DNA of 64,000 nucleotides from Ctenosaura bakeri (lineage: Eukaryota > Chordata > Lepidosauria > Squamata > Iguanidae): positions 62,001 through 126,000 of the forward strand of contig CAOLHI010001148.1 in NCBI GenBank assembly GCA_948474755.1, written 5' to 3'. The position numbers and the translations under genes were made by a program. Positions within the stretch are counted from its first letter, which is position 1, and the number at the start of each line of letters is the position of its first letter. The notes below the pieces were generated by a model that was not told the origin of the DNA, made no database searches, and saw only the letters and a list, made by a program, of their open reading frames with translations. Positions 17,900 through 30,147 of this stretch are shown here, in pieces.

Positions 17900-18420
17900 C
17901 TAGTTGGCAGCTGTGGAAGAGGTATAAAATAGAAGTTAGCTATCTTTGCACGAGAACAGAGAAAGCTTAGCTCTCAAACCTTTCTCCAAGTGTTGGGAAC
18001 AGAATGCAGGAGACCAAGATGCCTAAACGTATGTGTAGCTTCACCTGCTGGATTTCCCTCAGCTGCAGAAAAGCAGGACAACAAATTGAAATAAAAGAGA
18101 GCAGTCTTTCCTTGGGAAGGGAGAGAGCTTTTGAATTGCCTTTCATGATTTGGGACTAATGTACGTATACAGGTGTGTATAAGGCTCTCTGTGTGTGTAG
18201 CTTCACCTGCTGAATCTCCACCTGCGTAATGTAAAAGTGGAAAACAAGCTAAGATGGCAACCTCTCCTTGAGAACAGAGAAACCTTCGCTCTCGATTCCC
18301 CCTCCCAACGCGGGGAATAGAATGCCCAGAGTCCTGAGGTTACCCCATCAGGTCTCTCCGCCTGCCCCTACGCCCACAAGTGGGAGGCAGAAGGGCCTGG
18401 TTTAGCTGCAATTAAGCCAT
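17900..18420 (+). repeat. Promoter-like block with duplicated segments, LTR-like
   Basis: TATAAAA at 17923-17929 is followed by GAGAACAGAGAAA (about 17952, repeated at about 18271), TGTGTAGCTTCACCTGCTG (about 18033, repeated at about 18196) and AATAAA at 18090-18095. A TATA box followed 165 bp later by a polyA signal is the layout of an LTR R region. I cannot find convincing TG..CA ends, a target duplication or a primer binding site. It could be a decayed solo LTR or a unique duplicated block. Confidence 0.35.
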
Positions 18421-18913
18421 CATGCCCCTTTGGGTTGACAAACCCTGACAAACCCCGACCAGATTAGGGAAGGATTAGCTGAAGAAGCACAGGGCTAGGA
18501 TTAGAGAAGACAACAGCACTGCAATGGGCAGAAGCCAAGTTCGGTTTGGAAAAGGGACAGGCGAGGGGAGAGAGAGAGGATTGCAGGGCAAACCTGAAGG
18601 TACCACACTCACAGCTTTATAGCAAGGGTACTTGGAAAGCTGTGTATCTGGCAGAAATTCAACCAGTGCAACTTCCCTGGGAGGAAGCTGCGCAGGACAA
18701 ACTTTGGTCTCCTGACCAGCTATTGAAAGCACAGAGCTTCCTTCAGTTGGAAGGCCCAGAGCACAACACTGCTGCATGTAAAGCGAAGTCAACCGACAAA
18801 GAGCCTATGAATGCCTATGAACAAGTTACCTTTGCCAAGCCTAAATAATCACACAGAGTTGTAAGACACCTCACTATATTTTTGGAGGAGAAGTATGACC
18901 GAAAAAAACCATA

Positions 18914-19378
18914 CAGTCAGCCCTCCACATTTGCAGGTTTGACTTTAATGATTTGATTATTTGCAAGTTTCTCCAACCCCTGTCCCTACACTTCAGCCTT
19001 TCCTTTACTGGGGAACCCTCCCTCTTAGCATCTCTGATCAGGCTGCACAACTCTTTAAAAACCCAGCTCTGGTCCTCTTCTTCCTGCACCAGCTGCTCCT
19101 GGTCAGCTAAAGGCAGCTCGCAGCCAGACTCCTCAGCACCACAAACCCTTTCTCAGTGATCCCAAACCCAAGGAAGGGTTTGGCAAGTGAGGGAAGTATA
19201 GGGCCATCATATCAACTCATCCCTTTCCCTCTCATTTCCATGACCTGGTTTGGAGCTTGGGTGCATCAACATGTCGTAGCTCCCTTCCCACAGACACACA
19301 CATTTTGATATTTGCGATTTGTCCATTTTTGCAAGAGTTCTGCACCGTTAACCCTAGTGAGTGTGGAGGGCGTAGTGC
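18914..19378 (-). mobile_element. Tigger-like MITE, long subfamily, copy 3
   Basis: Reverse copy starting CAGTCAGCCCTCCACATTTGC after TA. It contains the reverse of the shared interior (TGATTATTTGCAAGTTTCTCC, then GGGGAACCCTCCC). The far end (GTGGAGGGCGTAGTG) is decayed and its TA is lost. Confidence 0.78.
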
Positions 19379-19566
19379 AAAACCAATAAATAAAAGTTCA
19401 GTGCCTGGGATACAAAGTGTAACAAGCAAATAAGTGTTCCCTGTGCATGTAGAAAATATATCTCTGAGCAGGTCGAGAGGGCCCTTGCACTGAGGAAAGC
19501 AAAATTAGCATTCGAATCCAGAATGCTGAATCTAGAGCTCTAAGCTACAAAAAGCATGGCTTGGAA

Positions 19567-19940
19567 CAACACAGCTATAGCACTTGGATGCCACTTTCAT
19601 TGCCATGGTACCAACTTATGGAAACCTGGGATGTGTAGTTTGTTTGTTTGTTTTTGTTTGTTTGTTTGTTTAGAGTATTTACATCCTGCTCTTCAGTCAA
19701 AAAGGCTCCCAGAGGAGCTTACAAGTTGTTAATTTAACAGCTCCCTGCCCTGAGGCTTACAAGCTGAATAAAACACAGCTCACAAGGGAAAGGGAATGTC
19801 AGAGAGGAAGGGTAGATTTATGGCAGACTTGGAGTTCTCTGCCAGAGAGCCCTAGTGCCTCTCCAACTTCCATTCCCAAGATCCTACAGGACACGGCCAT
19901 GAAAGAGATATCAAAATGATATAATTCTGTAGTACGAGAA
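19567..19940. mobile_element. Foldback MITE family B, split by later sequence
   Basis: The left arm ACAGCTATAGCACTTGGATGCC is at 19570 and the centre TCTCTGCCAGAGAGCCCTAG at about 19832. Between them lie a (GTTT)n run and an L2/SINE-like tail (19674-19825). The right arm is decayed. Confidence 0.5.
19640..19672 (+). repeat. (GTTT)n microsatellite
   Basis: Eight near-perfect GTTT units. Confidence 0.9.
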
Positions 19941-20587
19941 AGACAAAGGATTGAATGGTATGAGTGCCACCATCTGGATAGGACATCCCAGCAAGCATCC
20001 AGGGCCTACTTAAAAGGTCACGGAAGAGAGTCTCCTGCAGGGGTGGGAGGGACTCCAAATGCAGCTAAGTTGCTGCATTTTTAAAGATCAGCAAATTTCA
20101 GAAATTAAGAACACTGACTGCAGGATTCAGGGAGTTGTAGTCCAAAAAAGTAACATTCCCAAGTTCTCGTGAAGTAATATACATTGCCATGCAACCCCTA
20201 TCTATCTATGCTCCATATACCACATTATCTTGCAGACAAAAATATGGATGGTTATGCGACATCTCAATTATTCTGCATCCCAGAAAATATTATCTATGCC
20301 CACAAACACCCAAACATATTGTGGAAAGCTTTATCCTGCATTTGTTTATTCAGCAACCACCTCATCTGTAAATCACTGTGTTACTTTTTGAATTCCTTCC
20401 TAATACTCAATTATTTATCATTTCTTTAAAAAATAACAAACCTAGGACAAAATTTGAAAGACTCCTCTGAAAATGCTTTTAAAAATATCCTTTGAAAATT
20501 ACTTTTAAAAGTAACTAGAAACCATTACCCATCACTACGCCAGTGAAGTAATTAGCTTCTCATTCCTTGTATCACTTTTGAAAGATA

Positions 20588-20831
20588 CAGGAGGTCGTTG
20601 GTATCTGCAAGGTTTGTTTCCAGGACCAAATCCCAGGGTTTGGTTCCATGGATACCAAAATTTATGGATGTTCAACTCCCATTATGTACAAGGATGTAGT
20701 AAAATGGCGTTCTTTATATAAAATGGCAAAATCAAAGTTTGCTTTTTGGATTATTATTTTTTTTTAATATTTTCAAACCATGGTTGGCTGAATCGATGGA
20801 TACACAATCCGTGGATACAGAGGGCCGACTG
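20588..20831 (+). mobile_element. Tigger-like MITE, short subfamily, copy 2
   Basis: It begins after TA with CAGGAGGTCGTTGGTATCTGC and ends GGATACAGAGGGCCGACTG. The interior (TGGATACCAAAATTTATGGATG, TTATATAAAATGGCAAAATC) is close to published Tigger1/MER2 consensus as I recall it. Confidence 0.8.
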
Positions 20832-20999
20832 CAACTTGGTTCTAAGCCTTGTTACTAAAATAATAACCCAGTGGCGGTAGACAGGGTACTTGGAACACAT
20901 TACTTTCCAAGTCCTGCCCTGTGACAGTACTGAGAAAGACAAACTTATCATAGCAAGAGCTTTCATTAGCTAAGGCTCCTCTTGTCATTTTTTTGCTAT

Positions 21000-21224
21000 C
21001 CCTCTGGAAAGTGTCAAAGTAATGTCTCAACAGTGTTCAACATACCAGAAAGACCTTCCTGACACAGAGAGCTGTGCAACAGTGGAATGGACTACCTGGA
21101 CAGTCTGGTCAGTGAAGGTTTTTAAACAGAGGGTGAGAGGGTCACCTGCCAGGGGTGCTTTCGCTGTGAATACCTGTGCGAGTGGATACTTAGACTAGAT
21201 GACTCTTGGGAGTACCTTCTAGGT
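21000..21224 (+). mobile_element. CR1-like LINE 3' end
   Basis: AGAAAGACCTTCCTGACACAG, GCAACAGTGGAATGGACTACC and TTTTTAAACAGAGGGTGAG correspond to the conserved CR1 3' coding and UTR end. It runs straight into a foldback element. Confidence 0.65.
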
Positions 21225-21225
21225 C

Positions 21226-21436
21226 TCTTTCACACTACTCAGCTATAGCACTTTGATCCCACTGCCATGACTCCTCCTATGCAATTCTGTGAGTTGCACT
21301 CTGGTGAGGCACTAGAACTTCTGGCAGAGAATTCTAAGTATCCCATGAAACTACAAATCCCACAAGTCCATAGGATGGAGCACTGGCAGTTAAAGTGGGA
21401 TCCAAATGCTAGAACTGTGCATTGTGAAAAGAGACT
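21226..21436. mobile_element. Palindromic foldback MITE, family B
   Basis: The left arm GGTCTCTTTCACACTACTCAGC and right arm GTGCATTGTGAAAAGAGAC are inverted copies. The centre has CTTCTGGCAGAGAATTCTAAG. It is related in layout to family A but has different termini. Partial relatives are at 27870 and 44370. Confidence 0.65.
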
Positions 21437-24170
21437 TATGACTCTGAATTAACATAATACAAGCATGGGAAAATCACATGCCCTTCTAAGGAGCTGGCTG
21501 CCCAAGGTTTTTGGATCCTTTCTCCTGAACTTAATGGATACATTTGGCATAACATTTAGGTGGGTGTGGAGTGGGAGAAAATTAAAACTGATGGATCTCT
21601 CTTTAAAGCGAGCTCAGCCCTTTTGGCACAAAAAGGGATCAAAAGGCAAGACGAAAACTGGGCTGTACCATCTCTTTGCACCGACTGGCTCCCGACACCT
21701 GTTTTTGAGTCAAGAGTTGTTTGGGAGTTTTCAAAGATATTGATCCAGATTGGGAGGGTGTGATGATCGCTTATGGCAGTTTTGCAAAAGCAGGATTGTG
21801 GAACATGAGCAACTGAATGCTGGAAGATCAAGGATGAAGCAACCAGCCAGGATTTAAAGCAGTGGAAGAACTGGAGGCACGCACTTGTATTAAGTGTAAT
21901 TATGAATTATAATTTTGGTGATGGACTTGGCCATTGTCACAACGAGTCGGGGAACTTGGGACTCCATTTCAGAGGTGGAGACAACTCAGTCAGAGGTCTT
22001 AGGTACACTTAGTCCAGGAGTGTTCAACTCTCAGAGGCTGAAAGGGCTGCATCTGCCCTGTGACCATAGAGGGCCACATCACCACCACCCATGACTCCAC
22101 CCTGTATTTTTCAGCCAGGAAACTGGCTGATCAGCCCTTTCTCCCAAAACTGTTTCACCCCACTCCTTTCCCACCCTGGGGCCTGTTTTAATTATGTTTT
22201 TCCCCCCTCAAACTTTCAGACTTCCATTTCCTCACACCTCAACAGAAAGCATACCAAAAGATCTGGACGCCCCCACTGCCCCCCAAGAAAAACAAATCAT
22301 TTGGAGCCGAGTTGATTTTGCAGTCCTCCTTGTAAACTGCCACTTTGTAACACAAACCAAAATAGTGTTGAGGCCACCTTGACCATCTCATTTCTCTCTG
22401 TGTGTTAGAAACACCTAGCCAAGGACCAGCTTTCAGCCTCTAGACAGCATGAGTGTCTTGAATCATAAAGACGCAGTGACTTCTCGAGTATGACATCCAA
22501 AGTAGATCTTTACCATCCTTTCTTCCACCCACCCACCTCTTCAATGTTTGCACTCTGCATTTAGGTACCTTTTCCTGTTTTCGGCAAAAAAAAAAAATTG
22601 TTGCGGCAGGCCAGTAGCAGGGTCTATGAGAACTGCATGGAGCTCTGACACTCACAGCCTCCCAACCACTTGACAGTTATCTTTCTAGTTGCCTAAAAGT
22701 GAGAATTTTGAGCCCAGACAACAAAGGCAGTACCCTCCGGCAACAGCTGGGGGTGGGCAAGGGGGAGGAATTAAAAAACCCTATGATGATTTCATATTAA
22801 GCACACAAGGGGCCTGGGGCATCATTGAAAAAGGCAAGCCAAACGTGTCCTTCATGAGGTCCAGAGGGACGTCCCACCAAAGGCCGTACATTTTTTTTTC
22901 AACGATTCTGCAACTAAAAGACCACATTTTCACACCAAAAGCAGGTGCGAAGTAAACCTGGAGATCTATTTTCACAACATGAAAGTGAATAAATGCGGCC
23001 TCCCAGCCCACAAATGCCAACACGTCTTTTAAACACCCCCATGCAACCAAGTCAAACTTGCTGAGCATCCAAGAGATCTCCCTCAGTGGCTGCAAAGCTC
23101 CAATTTTGTGCAGCCCTGGCTATTTTGGCCTCTGCAGCTCACCACAGCTGTAGAGCCCCTGAACGTGAGCAGATAGCCATGCCCTCGCCTTGAACTAAAC
23201 CCTCCAGACCCCACAGGCACAAGACATGAAAGCAAAGCTTTCTTAGCTAAACCTTCAGCCTCAGCACCTCCGATTGTAGAAATCAAAATGGTGGGTGGAA
23301 GGCCGGATGCTGAAACGATACTGAACAATCCCAGTGGTGACTGGAGGAGGGGATTTCCCCCCTCCCTTACCATTCTTGGGGAGATGCTGACAAGATAAGT
23401 TAGGAGGTGTTGGGGATGCGGGTAAGAATTGGCTGCCGTTGTGCATTTACGAGAAATCCTGAGTACAAGGGTGATCGGACGCAAAAGGAGAAGAAGAGAA
23501 ACACTAGCCTTGAGGGGGAATTTTGGAAGATGCTGCTTCTCACATGGGGTAAAGAAAAGCCACAGCACCAACGCTTCCCCCTTCTGCAGAGTCATTGAGA
23601 AGGAAAAAAGTGTGCAACTCCCTACCTTAAAGAGGCAAATAAGCCACAACCCAGACCCTGGAAACCTTGGTTTTGTCAGATTACAATTCCCAGAAGTCTT
23701 CCAACTAGCATGACCATAGGGGATTCTGAGAGTTATGACAAACACACACATACATATCCCTCAAAAAAACAATGTTTCTGCATAGTCTACCCTCAGATTC
23801 CATTCCCTGTACCCTCTGAGGATCATTGGCCTTCAATATCAGAAACACTGAGGGAGGAGAGGGGGTGGAATTAAAGGGTTAAAACAGGGCAGAGCCTGAA
23901 TGCTAATAGAAAGGGCATGATGGGGCGGAGGCAGAGCAGCCAAGAATTCCAAGCCAGGACAGGCCCTGGCAGTTGAGGAATGGTGCCCAGCAAGTCACAG
24001 GGTGGAGCCCAAGGGAACCGGATGGCTTATCGGATGGACAAGCCTGGTGGAACAGGGGTGGATATATTGGACCGGGTGGGGTGGAGGAGGTGCATCATCT
24101 TTCCAGTTAGAGGCAGAGCCAGGTGGGACTTGGGGCTGGAGTCAACAGCCAAAAATTTACATATTTCATG
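21437..24170. other. Long unassigned non-coding stretch
   Basis: Mostly unique-looking DNA. Small foldback fragments occur at about 22015-22085 and 23640-23725. Open frames of up to about 220 codons (23083-23751, minus) have no family motif, lie across a repeat fragment and have no splice context. No gene is supported. Confidence 0.4.
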
Positions 24171-24172
24171 CC

Positions 24173-24660
24173 CAGCTTGGAACTATGGTTCCACATTTGC
24201 TGGGGCTAGGGCACAGGACCCTCACAAAAGTGGAAAACCCACAAATACCAAAGTATGTGTGTGTGTCTGTGGTAAGAGGTCTGAGGCGTGACAGGGAAAA
24301 TGGGCACTCAAGGTCCAAACCAAGTCAGGGAAAGCAGAGGGAAAGGGGGTGGGTTGGCATGATGGCCCTATACTTCCTCTCTCTCACCCATCTCTTTCTT
24401 TTGTTATGCCAGGGGCACTGGGAGAGGGTTTGTGGTGCTGAGACATTGGGCTGCAATACATCTTTAGCTCTGGTGGTGGAGGAGGACAAGGAGGAGGATG
24501 GCAGGTGGGTTTTTAAAGGGCTGTGCTGCCTGATCAGAGCTGCCAAGAGGGAAGATTCCCCCAGAAAGTAAGCACTTCAGGTGGGGGATGGCAAGGGTTG
24601 AAGAAACTTGCAAATAATCAGATCTGTGAAAGCTATGCCCACAAATGTGGAAGACTGGCT
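24173..24660 (+). mobile_element. Tigger-like MITE, long subfamily, copy 4 (decayed left end)
   Basis: The interior is intact: GTGTGTGTGTCTGTGG, GGTGGGTTGGCATGATGGCC, ACTTGCAAATAATCAGATCTG. The left end and right end (GTGGAAGACTGGCT) have drifted. Confidence 0.72.
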
Positions 24661-24940
24661 ATATATTGGATTTGGAGACCCTCCTGCCAGAGACCTACAA
24701 GAACCTGGATTTACTGATCTGACTGTTTTACCAAAGGATGTTCTGCTATACTTGCTGTCAGACATTAACCCCTAGTCCCTAGGGAACACTGGCAAACACG
24801 TAGTATGTGGCAGTAGGGTTGTCGGGTCAGGGTAATTGCAGGCCCGGAGGTCTCAGGACCAAAGTCTGCGACCGACACCTCCAGTGGTTAAAAGGGGCAG
24901 CCCCCTATGATGTCATTAAGCATGACATATTAAACACCAA

Positions 24941-25148
24941 GAGCCAGTGTGGTATAATGGTTTGACTGTTGGAGTATGACTCTGAAGACCCAGGGTTCAA
25001 ATCCCCGCTCAGCCATGGAAACTCACTGGGTGACCTTGAGTAAGTCACACTCTCTCAGAGGCAACCCCCCTGATCAAATCTTGCCAAGAAAACCCTGTGA
25101 TAGCTTTGCCTTAGGGTCTCCATAAGTTAGAGACACACAGCAACAGTT
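24941..25148 (+). mobile_element. tRNA-related SINE
   Basis: GAGCCAGTGTGGTATAATGG head, GGTTCAAATCCCCGCTCAGCC B-box region and a GAGACACACAGCAACAG tail. It retains part of the longer middle section (CTCTCTCAGAGGCAAC). Confidence 0.85.
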
Positions 25149-25489
25149 AAGCATCAACCACAGACGTATACCATTCAAATATAAAGCATCAAGTCTGACA
25201 AATGAGGAAAACAAATGAGGAAAGCACTTTTGAAGGCAAATATCTCAGTCCAAGGTCCCCCTTCTCCATCCTTGAGAAGCAAGGAAAAGGGCCCAGGCCC
25301 TGCAATGGGATATCTGTAAGTGAACAGACAAGAGGGGGAAAGTCGGAAAGGCCTTAGCCAAATTAAAGAATGAGTCAAGAAACAATTCAGGTTGGCACCA
25401 TGCTTGCAAGCATAGCCTGTCAGATTCATTTAAAACAAAGTGCTCAGTGTGTGAAACAACCTTAAGCACATACCCTTCAGTTCTGACAA

Positions 25490-25735
25490 AGCAGCCAGGT
25501 AACAGCCTGAACTACAAGTTGCGCAGCCCCGGGTTCAAGCCTCACACCAGCCACAGCTACCAGAGATGAGGGCTGGGAACAGACTCCTTTGTTCTCAGCT
25601 TCTGCTGCCCCTGCCATAATATGGGCTAGTCATACCGGTCTACCTTATAGAACTGTTGCAAAGATTACTGAGATATCAAGGACCTTTGAACTATCAAAAA
25701 TATTTTATAAATTACCTTTGTCGCAATGGTACACA
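25490..25735 (+). mobile_element. SINE of the Sauria/MIR-like tRNA type
   Basis: CCCGGGTTCAAGCCTCACACC (B-box region) is followed by CTACCTTATAGAACTGTTGCAAAG and an A/T-rich end with AATATTTTATAAATTA. The layout is that of a tRNA-headed SINE with a LINE-like tail. Family naming is uncertain. Confidence 0.5.
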
Positions 25736-25784
25736 CGCACACACACACCACCATATCCTTCCACTTGTCCCTATGGGGTAAAGA

Positions 25785-26118
25785 CAATCCTGATTAATCC
25801 TCTGCCTTCCCATTTTTTTCAGCTGTTTTTAAAATGTTCTGTTTTTTCTCTCCTCCTCCCACTTTACCCCCTTTGCTGTCAGCTTACTCCAAATGCCGCA
25901 AACTGAGCTCAAAATGCACATGTGGTTTGTTCTCAATTAACTGAGCAGGAAAAGAGGAGGAGAGGAGACTTGTCCTTCCCTGTGGGCTCAGGCAAAAGCA
26001 AATTGCTGCAGCCTCTCCGAGCTTCTGTGTTCTTTCTGATCAATTTTTTGTCATCTTGATGATACTCTGATGTCACTTGGTCATAAAATTTTCATCTGTT
26101 GGAGGGTACACACCACTA
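25785..26118 (+). repeat. R1 repeat, copy 5
   Basis: It follows the R1 order with GATTAATCCTCTGCCTTCCC, TCTCTCCTCCTCCCACTTTACC, AAACTGAGCTCAAAATGC, CTCAATTAACTGAGCAGG, CTCAGGCAAAAGCAAATTGC and GTCACTTGGTCATAAAATTTTC. Confidence 0.75.
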
Positions 26119-26369
26119 AACACTTCTGATTCTAAAGCACTCCAGCCTCCAAAATTTTAAATCTGAAAATGGGAACAGCTTTGCATACTGGTTGCCCCCG
26201 GTTCATACAGCCAAGGTAACAGCCTTTGTTAAACCCTTCCCATTAAAGCTTGGCAGGTTATTGAATCTGTTTGCTCACCACAAAATAGGTCCTGATGCAG
26301 GTTCTGAAGCAACAGTGTCTGGACCATAACTAGTTTCCATTTTGCTCTAAGCTGCAACAGCATACATTA

Positions 26370-26842
26370 CAGTCAGCTCTCCACATTTGCAGATTTTACT
26401 TCCACGGATGTGATTATTTGCAAGTTTCTCCAACCCCTGTCTCTCTCCCTAGTTCAAGTGCTTCTTTTCTGGGGGGAACCTCTCAGCAGCTCTGATCAGG
26501 CCCTTTAAAAACCCACCTCTGCCCCACCTTCTCCTCCACCAACGGCTGCCTGGCCAGCTAAGGATGACTTGCAGCCCAATTTCACATTACTGAAACCCTC
26601 TCCCAATGCCCTCCCACACACCGAAGGAAAGAGATGGGCGAGAAAGGTAGCCCAGGGCCACCAGGCTGACCCACCCCATTTCCGTCTCTTTTCCTTGACC
26701 CAGTCTGAAACCTGGGTGCCCATTACTCCCACCGTGCCTTGACCCCCTTCCCACAGACACACACATATACATATAGTTGACATTTTCCCCCTTTTCCAGG
26801 GGTCCTGTGTCCCAAACCCTAACAACTATGGAGGGCCAACTG
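26370..26842 (-). mobile_element. Tigger-like MITE, long subfamily, copy 5
   Basis: CAGTCAGCTCTCCACATTTGC starts after TA (26368-26369). ATGGAGGGCCAACTG ends before TA (26843-26844). It is a complete reverse copy of 473 bp. Confidence 0.85.
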
Positions 26843-26849
26843 TACATCA

Positions 26850-27715
26850 GATTGGCTTTAACATATGGAAGAAACACAGCTGGTCACATTTACTATCTGG
26901 AGAAGTAGTTGTGGATGTGAGAGGGCATCCTGGTATTCTTACCTCTGTGCAGGAGGATTTACAACACATGTTCACAAGGAATCTGGAAAGACCGCACACA
27001 CACATATTTTTTTTAAATTAAGCATTCTTGAGGCTGAAATATTGGGATAGTGCTGGAACTCACGAAAGAGGCATAGTTGTGTTCCAAACCTTGCATTTTG
27101 TTCCAGAAGCTTAAAGGCTTTCAGCTTCTTGAACTTGGTTGAGAGAAGCTAAGAGCTGAGGCCTAAGGAATTGCTGCATGCACCTTTGTTGCTTTTTAAG
27201 CAAAATCCTGACCAAAGACACTAACCAGAGAGTTGGGCTCATGAAGCGTTAAGATAATTGCATTACTTTTCAACCCAACTGTCCTCCAGGGGACTTCAGA
27301 GATGGGCATCCAAGTGTTTCATGCAGTTGCTTGCTACAGGGGAAGTCTGGAAGCCATCCTGCTGACCATGTGCAGTCCTCCAGTGTGGGGCTCTTCCCAG
27401 CCTTAGATGGAGATGCTTGGAATTAAAGCTGGGACCATGCAAAAGAGCTGGCTCTACCATCCAGTTAAGGCCTTTCTCTTTAAAATGAGGTAAGTTTCTA
27501 GTGTTCATGGTTCTGAATAAAGGGATGGTTTAAATAGAAACAAGTCTGTCCTGCCCAATGCTGTCTACTCTAAAGAACAGGAGCTCTCTGGAGTCTTAGG
27601 GTGAGAAACATCTTTTCAGTCCAAGATGTGTTGAACAGGTAAGGCCAAGAACTGAACATAGGACCTTCAGCATGAAAAACAGGTCTTCCAGAGACTGGTA
27701 GTGGTATCCAAAAGA
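26850..27715. other. Unassigned non-coding stretch
   Basis: No gene is recognised. A possible tRNA(Ala)-like SINE fragment (ACTGAACATAGGACCTTCAGC) lies at about 27650-27690. Confidence 0.4.
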
Positions 27716-27719
27716 TCTC

Positions 27720-28205
27720 ACAGAATCCAGGATTTGGACGGAACTGCAAGGGCCATCTAGTCCAATCTTCTGCCATGCAGAAATACAGGCCTGAAGCACT
27801 CCTGAAAGATGCCCCTCCAATCTTTGTTTAAAGGTCTCTGAAGGAAGAGAGTCCAATAAACTCAGAGAAAAAGTCTCTTTCACACAACTATAGCACTTGG
27901 ACCTCATTTTCACTGCCGTGGCTTCACCTGATGGAATCTTGGGATGTGCAGCTTCATAGAACCATAGAACTGGAAGGGATCCCAAAGGCCTCCAGTCCAA
28001 CTCTCTGCCATGTGGAAATACACAAGTGAAGCACTGCCTAAAGAAGTATTATTGGGTGTTTAAAAGACCTCTGAAGAAGGAGAACCCACCATCCTTTGAG
28101 GCAAACTATTCCATTGTCAAACAGCTCTTACAGTTTTGAAGTTCTTCCTGATGTTTAATGTTGGACATCTTTTCTTGTCTTTTGAATCCACTGGTTTAGG
28201 TTAAG
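27720..28205 (-). mobile_element. Two CR1 3'-end fragments flanking a foldback piece
   Basis: The reverse CR1 end is seen twice: 27720-27865 (AGGGCCATCTAGTCCAATCTT) and 27955-28205 (CATAGAACCATAGAACTGGAAGG at the terminus). Between them (27870-27955) lies a family B foldback left arm (GTCTCTTTCACACAACTATAGC). Confidence 0.72.
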
Positions 28206-28295
28206 CTTTTTTTCTTTTAAAAAGACCAAGGAAGGGATTCTGTCAAGACTATCCAGCAAAATTCCCATTTGGAGGGTGCGAGAAAGGGGAGAAGA

Positions 28296-28800
28296 CTAAA
28301 GATTCATACGGGGATGATCAGGGGACTCTTGTGTATCTAATTCGTCACATGGCAAGGAAATGGAATGCAGGGTGGAGATGTCAAGGATGGCACTGCCTGG
28401 GCACTGGCAGGCAGGAGTGGAACGCAATGTACTTCCCCCCACACCACCCTTTTCGACGCCCATAAATCCCTCTGTTGCAAGCCAGCCGCAAAGGAAGGGG
28501 GCACAGCAGTATCTCCAATAGGTGCCAGTCAGGCGGTGGGTGGGGAAGCAGCATGCCCAAACAGGTTCTGGGAACGCCCCCCCCCGGCACATAGGGCCTT
28601 TCCCTGGGTCAGGAGGACCCTGGCACAGAAGGAAGGCTGGCTGCCAGGTAAGTGGGGCTGGGAGGGAGAGAAAGAGAGAACAGAAGCGCGAGGCCTGGTA
28701 CAAACCACACAGCCTCCCCCCATGTGACTTGGCTGCTAGTAAGTTCCCAGGGGAAGGGAGCGGCCTGCACTGGCCATGGGTTCTCAGCCCCTAAATGCAT
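28296..28800. promoter_or_regulatory. GC-rich repeat-free island with a consensus plus-strand donor
   Basis: About 500 GC-rich bases without recognised repeats. At 28645-28653 the plus strand reads CAG|GTAAGT, the perfect U1 consensus. This could mark the first exon of a plus-strand non-coding RNA antisense to ZBTB7B, or be chance. Open frames on both strands have no family match. Confidence 0.25.
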
Positions 28801-28919
28801 CATGGCCTTTTGGGAAGGAAAAAGGATCTAAAGAGTGAGCTGGTTTATAGGTGGACAAAGTGGCCAATAAGGACAGAGAGGATGTAGCTGGAAGGGGGAA
28901 TGAAAGCACCAGCTTCCTA

Positions 28920-29910
28920 AATAATCATTTTTAAACACACATACACGCACACATACAATTTAATTTTCCTTTGGTCCATAAAATTCTAGCATTCCCAGAA
29001 CTTCAGTTGAGTGTTCGAAAATCCTATTCAGGCATCGAAAGAGAAGGGGCTGGCAAAGTTGCCATGAGAATGCAAACACAGTGAAACTAACAGTTTCTAG
29101 GTACGAACAGTTTTCGATGCAATACATTCCACAATGCTAGGAATTTGGAGACTGAAGAAAAATTCATGGGGGTATTCTGATTAGAGGGCAATGCCTTAAT
29201 TTGCCTCCCTCATGGATACACCCCCTAATTTGGCTAACAGTAGACCCCAAACTGTGTCCAACAATTGGATTTAGCTTTTAAAAATAGCATAGAACCAGGA
29301 GGTAAATTTCTCGGTTGCAGGGTGGCGACACAGGAAGCTAGTCCTCAGTGTCTCTTTGCACAAAGAAACCTCACATCTTTTTTTTTCAACTGCTGCCCCT
29401 TCCTGTCACCTGTTGCTATTCATGCGTGCCCCAGACCTACACTGCCTCTCCCACTTTTCCTTTTCAGAATCTCCTAAATCCCTTACTTTCTCCTACTCCA
29501 ATTGCACCATCTCCAACTGTCCCTGTTTCCCAGAGATGGCCTCTTATTTGCTTCTCCTTGGCCCTGATGGACCAGTGCCTCAGCTTTGCACTTTTTTTTC
29601 CCCCTTCAATGCCTCTTCACAATTTTGGTAAGGGAAATTTGCTTCCAGAGCCATGCTTCAGGGCTTGCCTCTCTCCCTTCTTCCCTGCCTACCACTCCTC
29701 TGTGCTTTCTAGTTTAGGTTGAACCAAATTGTCCAATTTTCTCCTCAGGAGATTCATTTCAATTTCAAAGAAAATGCAGAGACATGTTGGGGTGTAAGCA
29801 CATCTTAACTCTTATCCAGATACAACAAACTTTCCAGCATTTCACAGACTAAAACCCGGACATGTGTGGCAAAGTTATTGATGAGGAAGAATGCGCAAGG
29901 TAAGAGAGAC
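28920..29910. other. Unassigned non-coding stretch
   Basis: A (CA)-rich run at about 28935-28958 and a C/T-rich section at 29370-29720. No gene is recognised. Confidence 0.4.
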
Positions 29911-29917
29911 TCCACTG

Positions 29918-30144
29918 CAGTGGGCCCTTGGTATCCACTATGGTTTGATTCCAGCACCCCCCATGGATACCAAAATTTGTGGAAGCTCAAGTCCCATTGT
30001 GTACAATGGTGTAGTAAAATGCCTCGTCCCTTATATAAAATGGCAAAATCAAGATTTGCTATTTTGATTTTTTTAAAAAAAAATTTTCAAGCCATGGTTG
30101 GTTGAATCCATGGAAACAGAATGCACATATATGGAGGGCTGACT
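29918..30144 (+). mobile_element. Tigger-like MITE, short subfamily, copy 3
   Basis: CAGTGGGCCCTTGGTATCC to TATGGAGGGCTGACT, with interior GGATACCAAAATTTGTGGAAGC and TTATATAAAATGGCAAAATC shared with 20588-20831. Confidence 0.82.
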
Positions 30145-30147
30145 ACA

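Noticed and set aside
18546..18848. 100-codon plus-strand frame after the LTR-like block, considered as a gag remnant
   Set aside because: No zinc knuckle, protease or reverse transcriptase motif is visible.
23083..23751. 222-codon minus-strand frame
   Set aside because: It crosses a foldback fragment and shows no domain or conserved motif.
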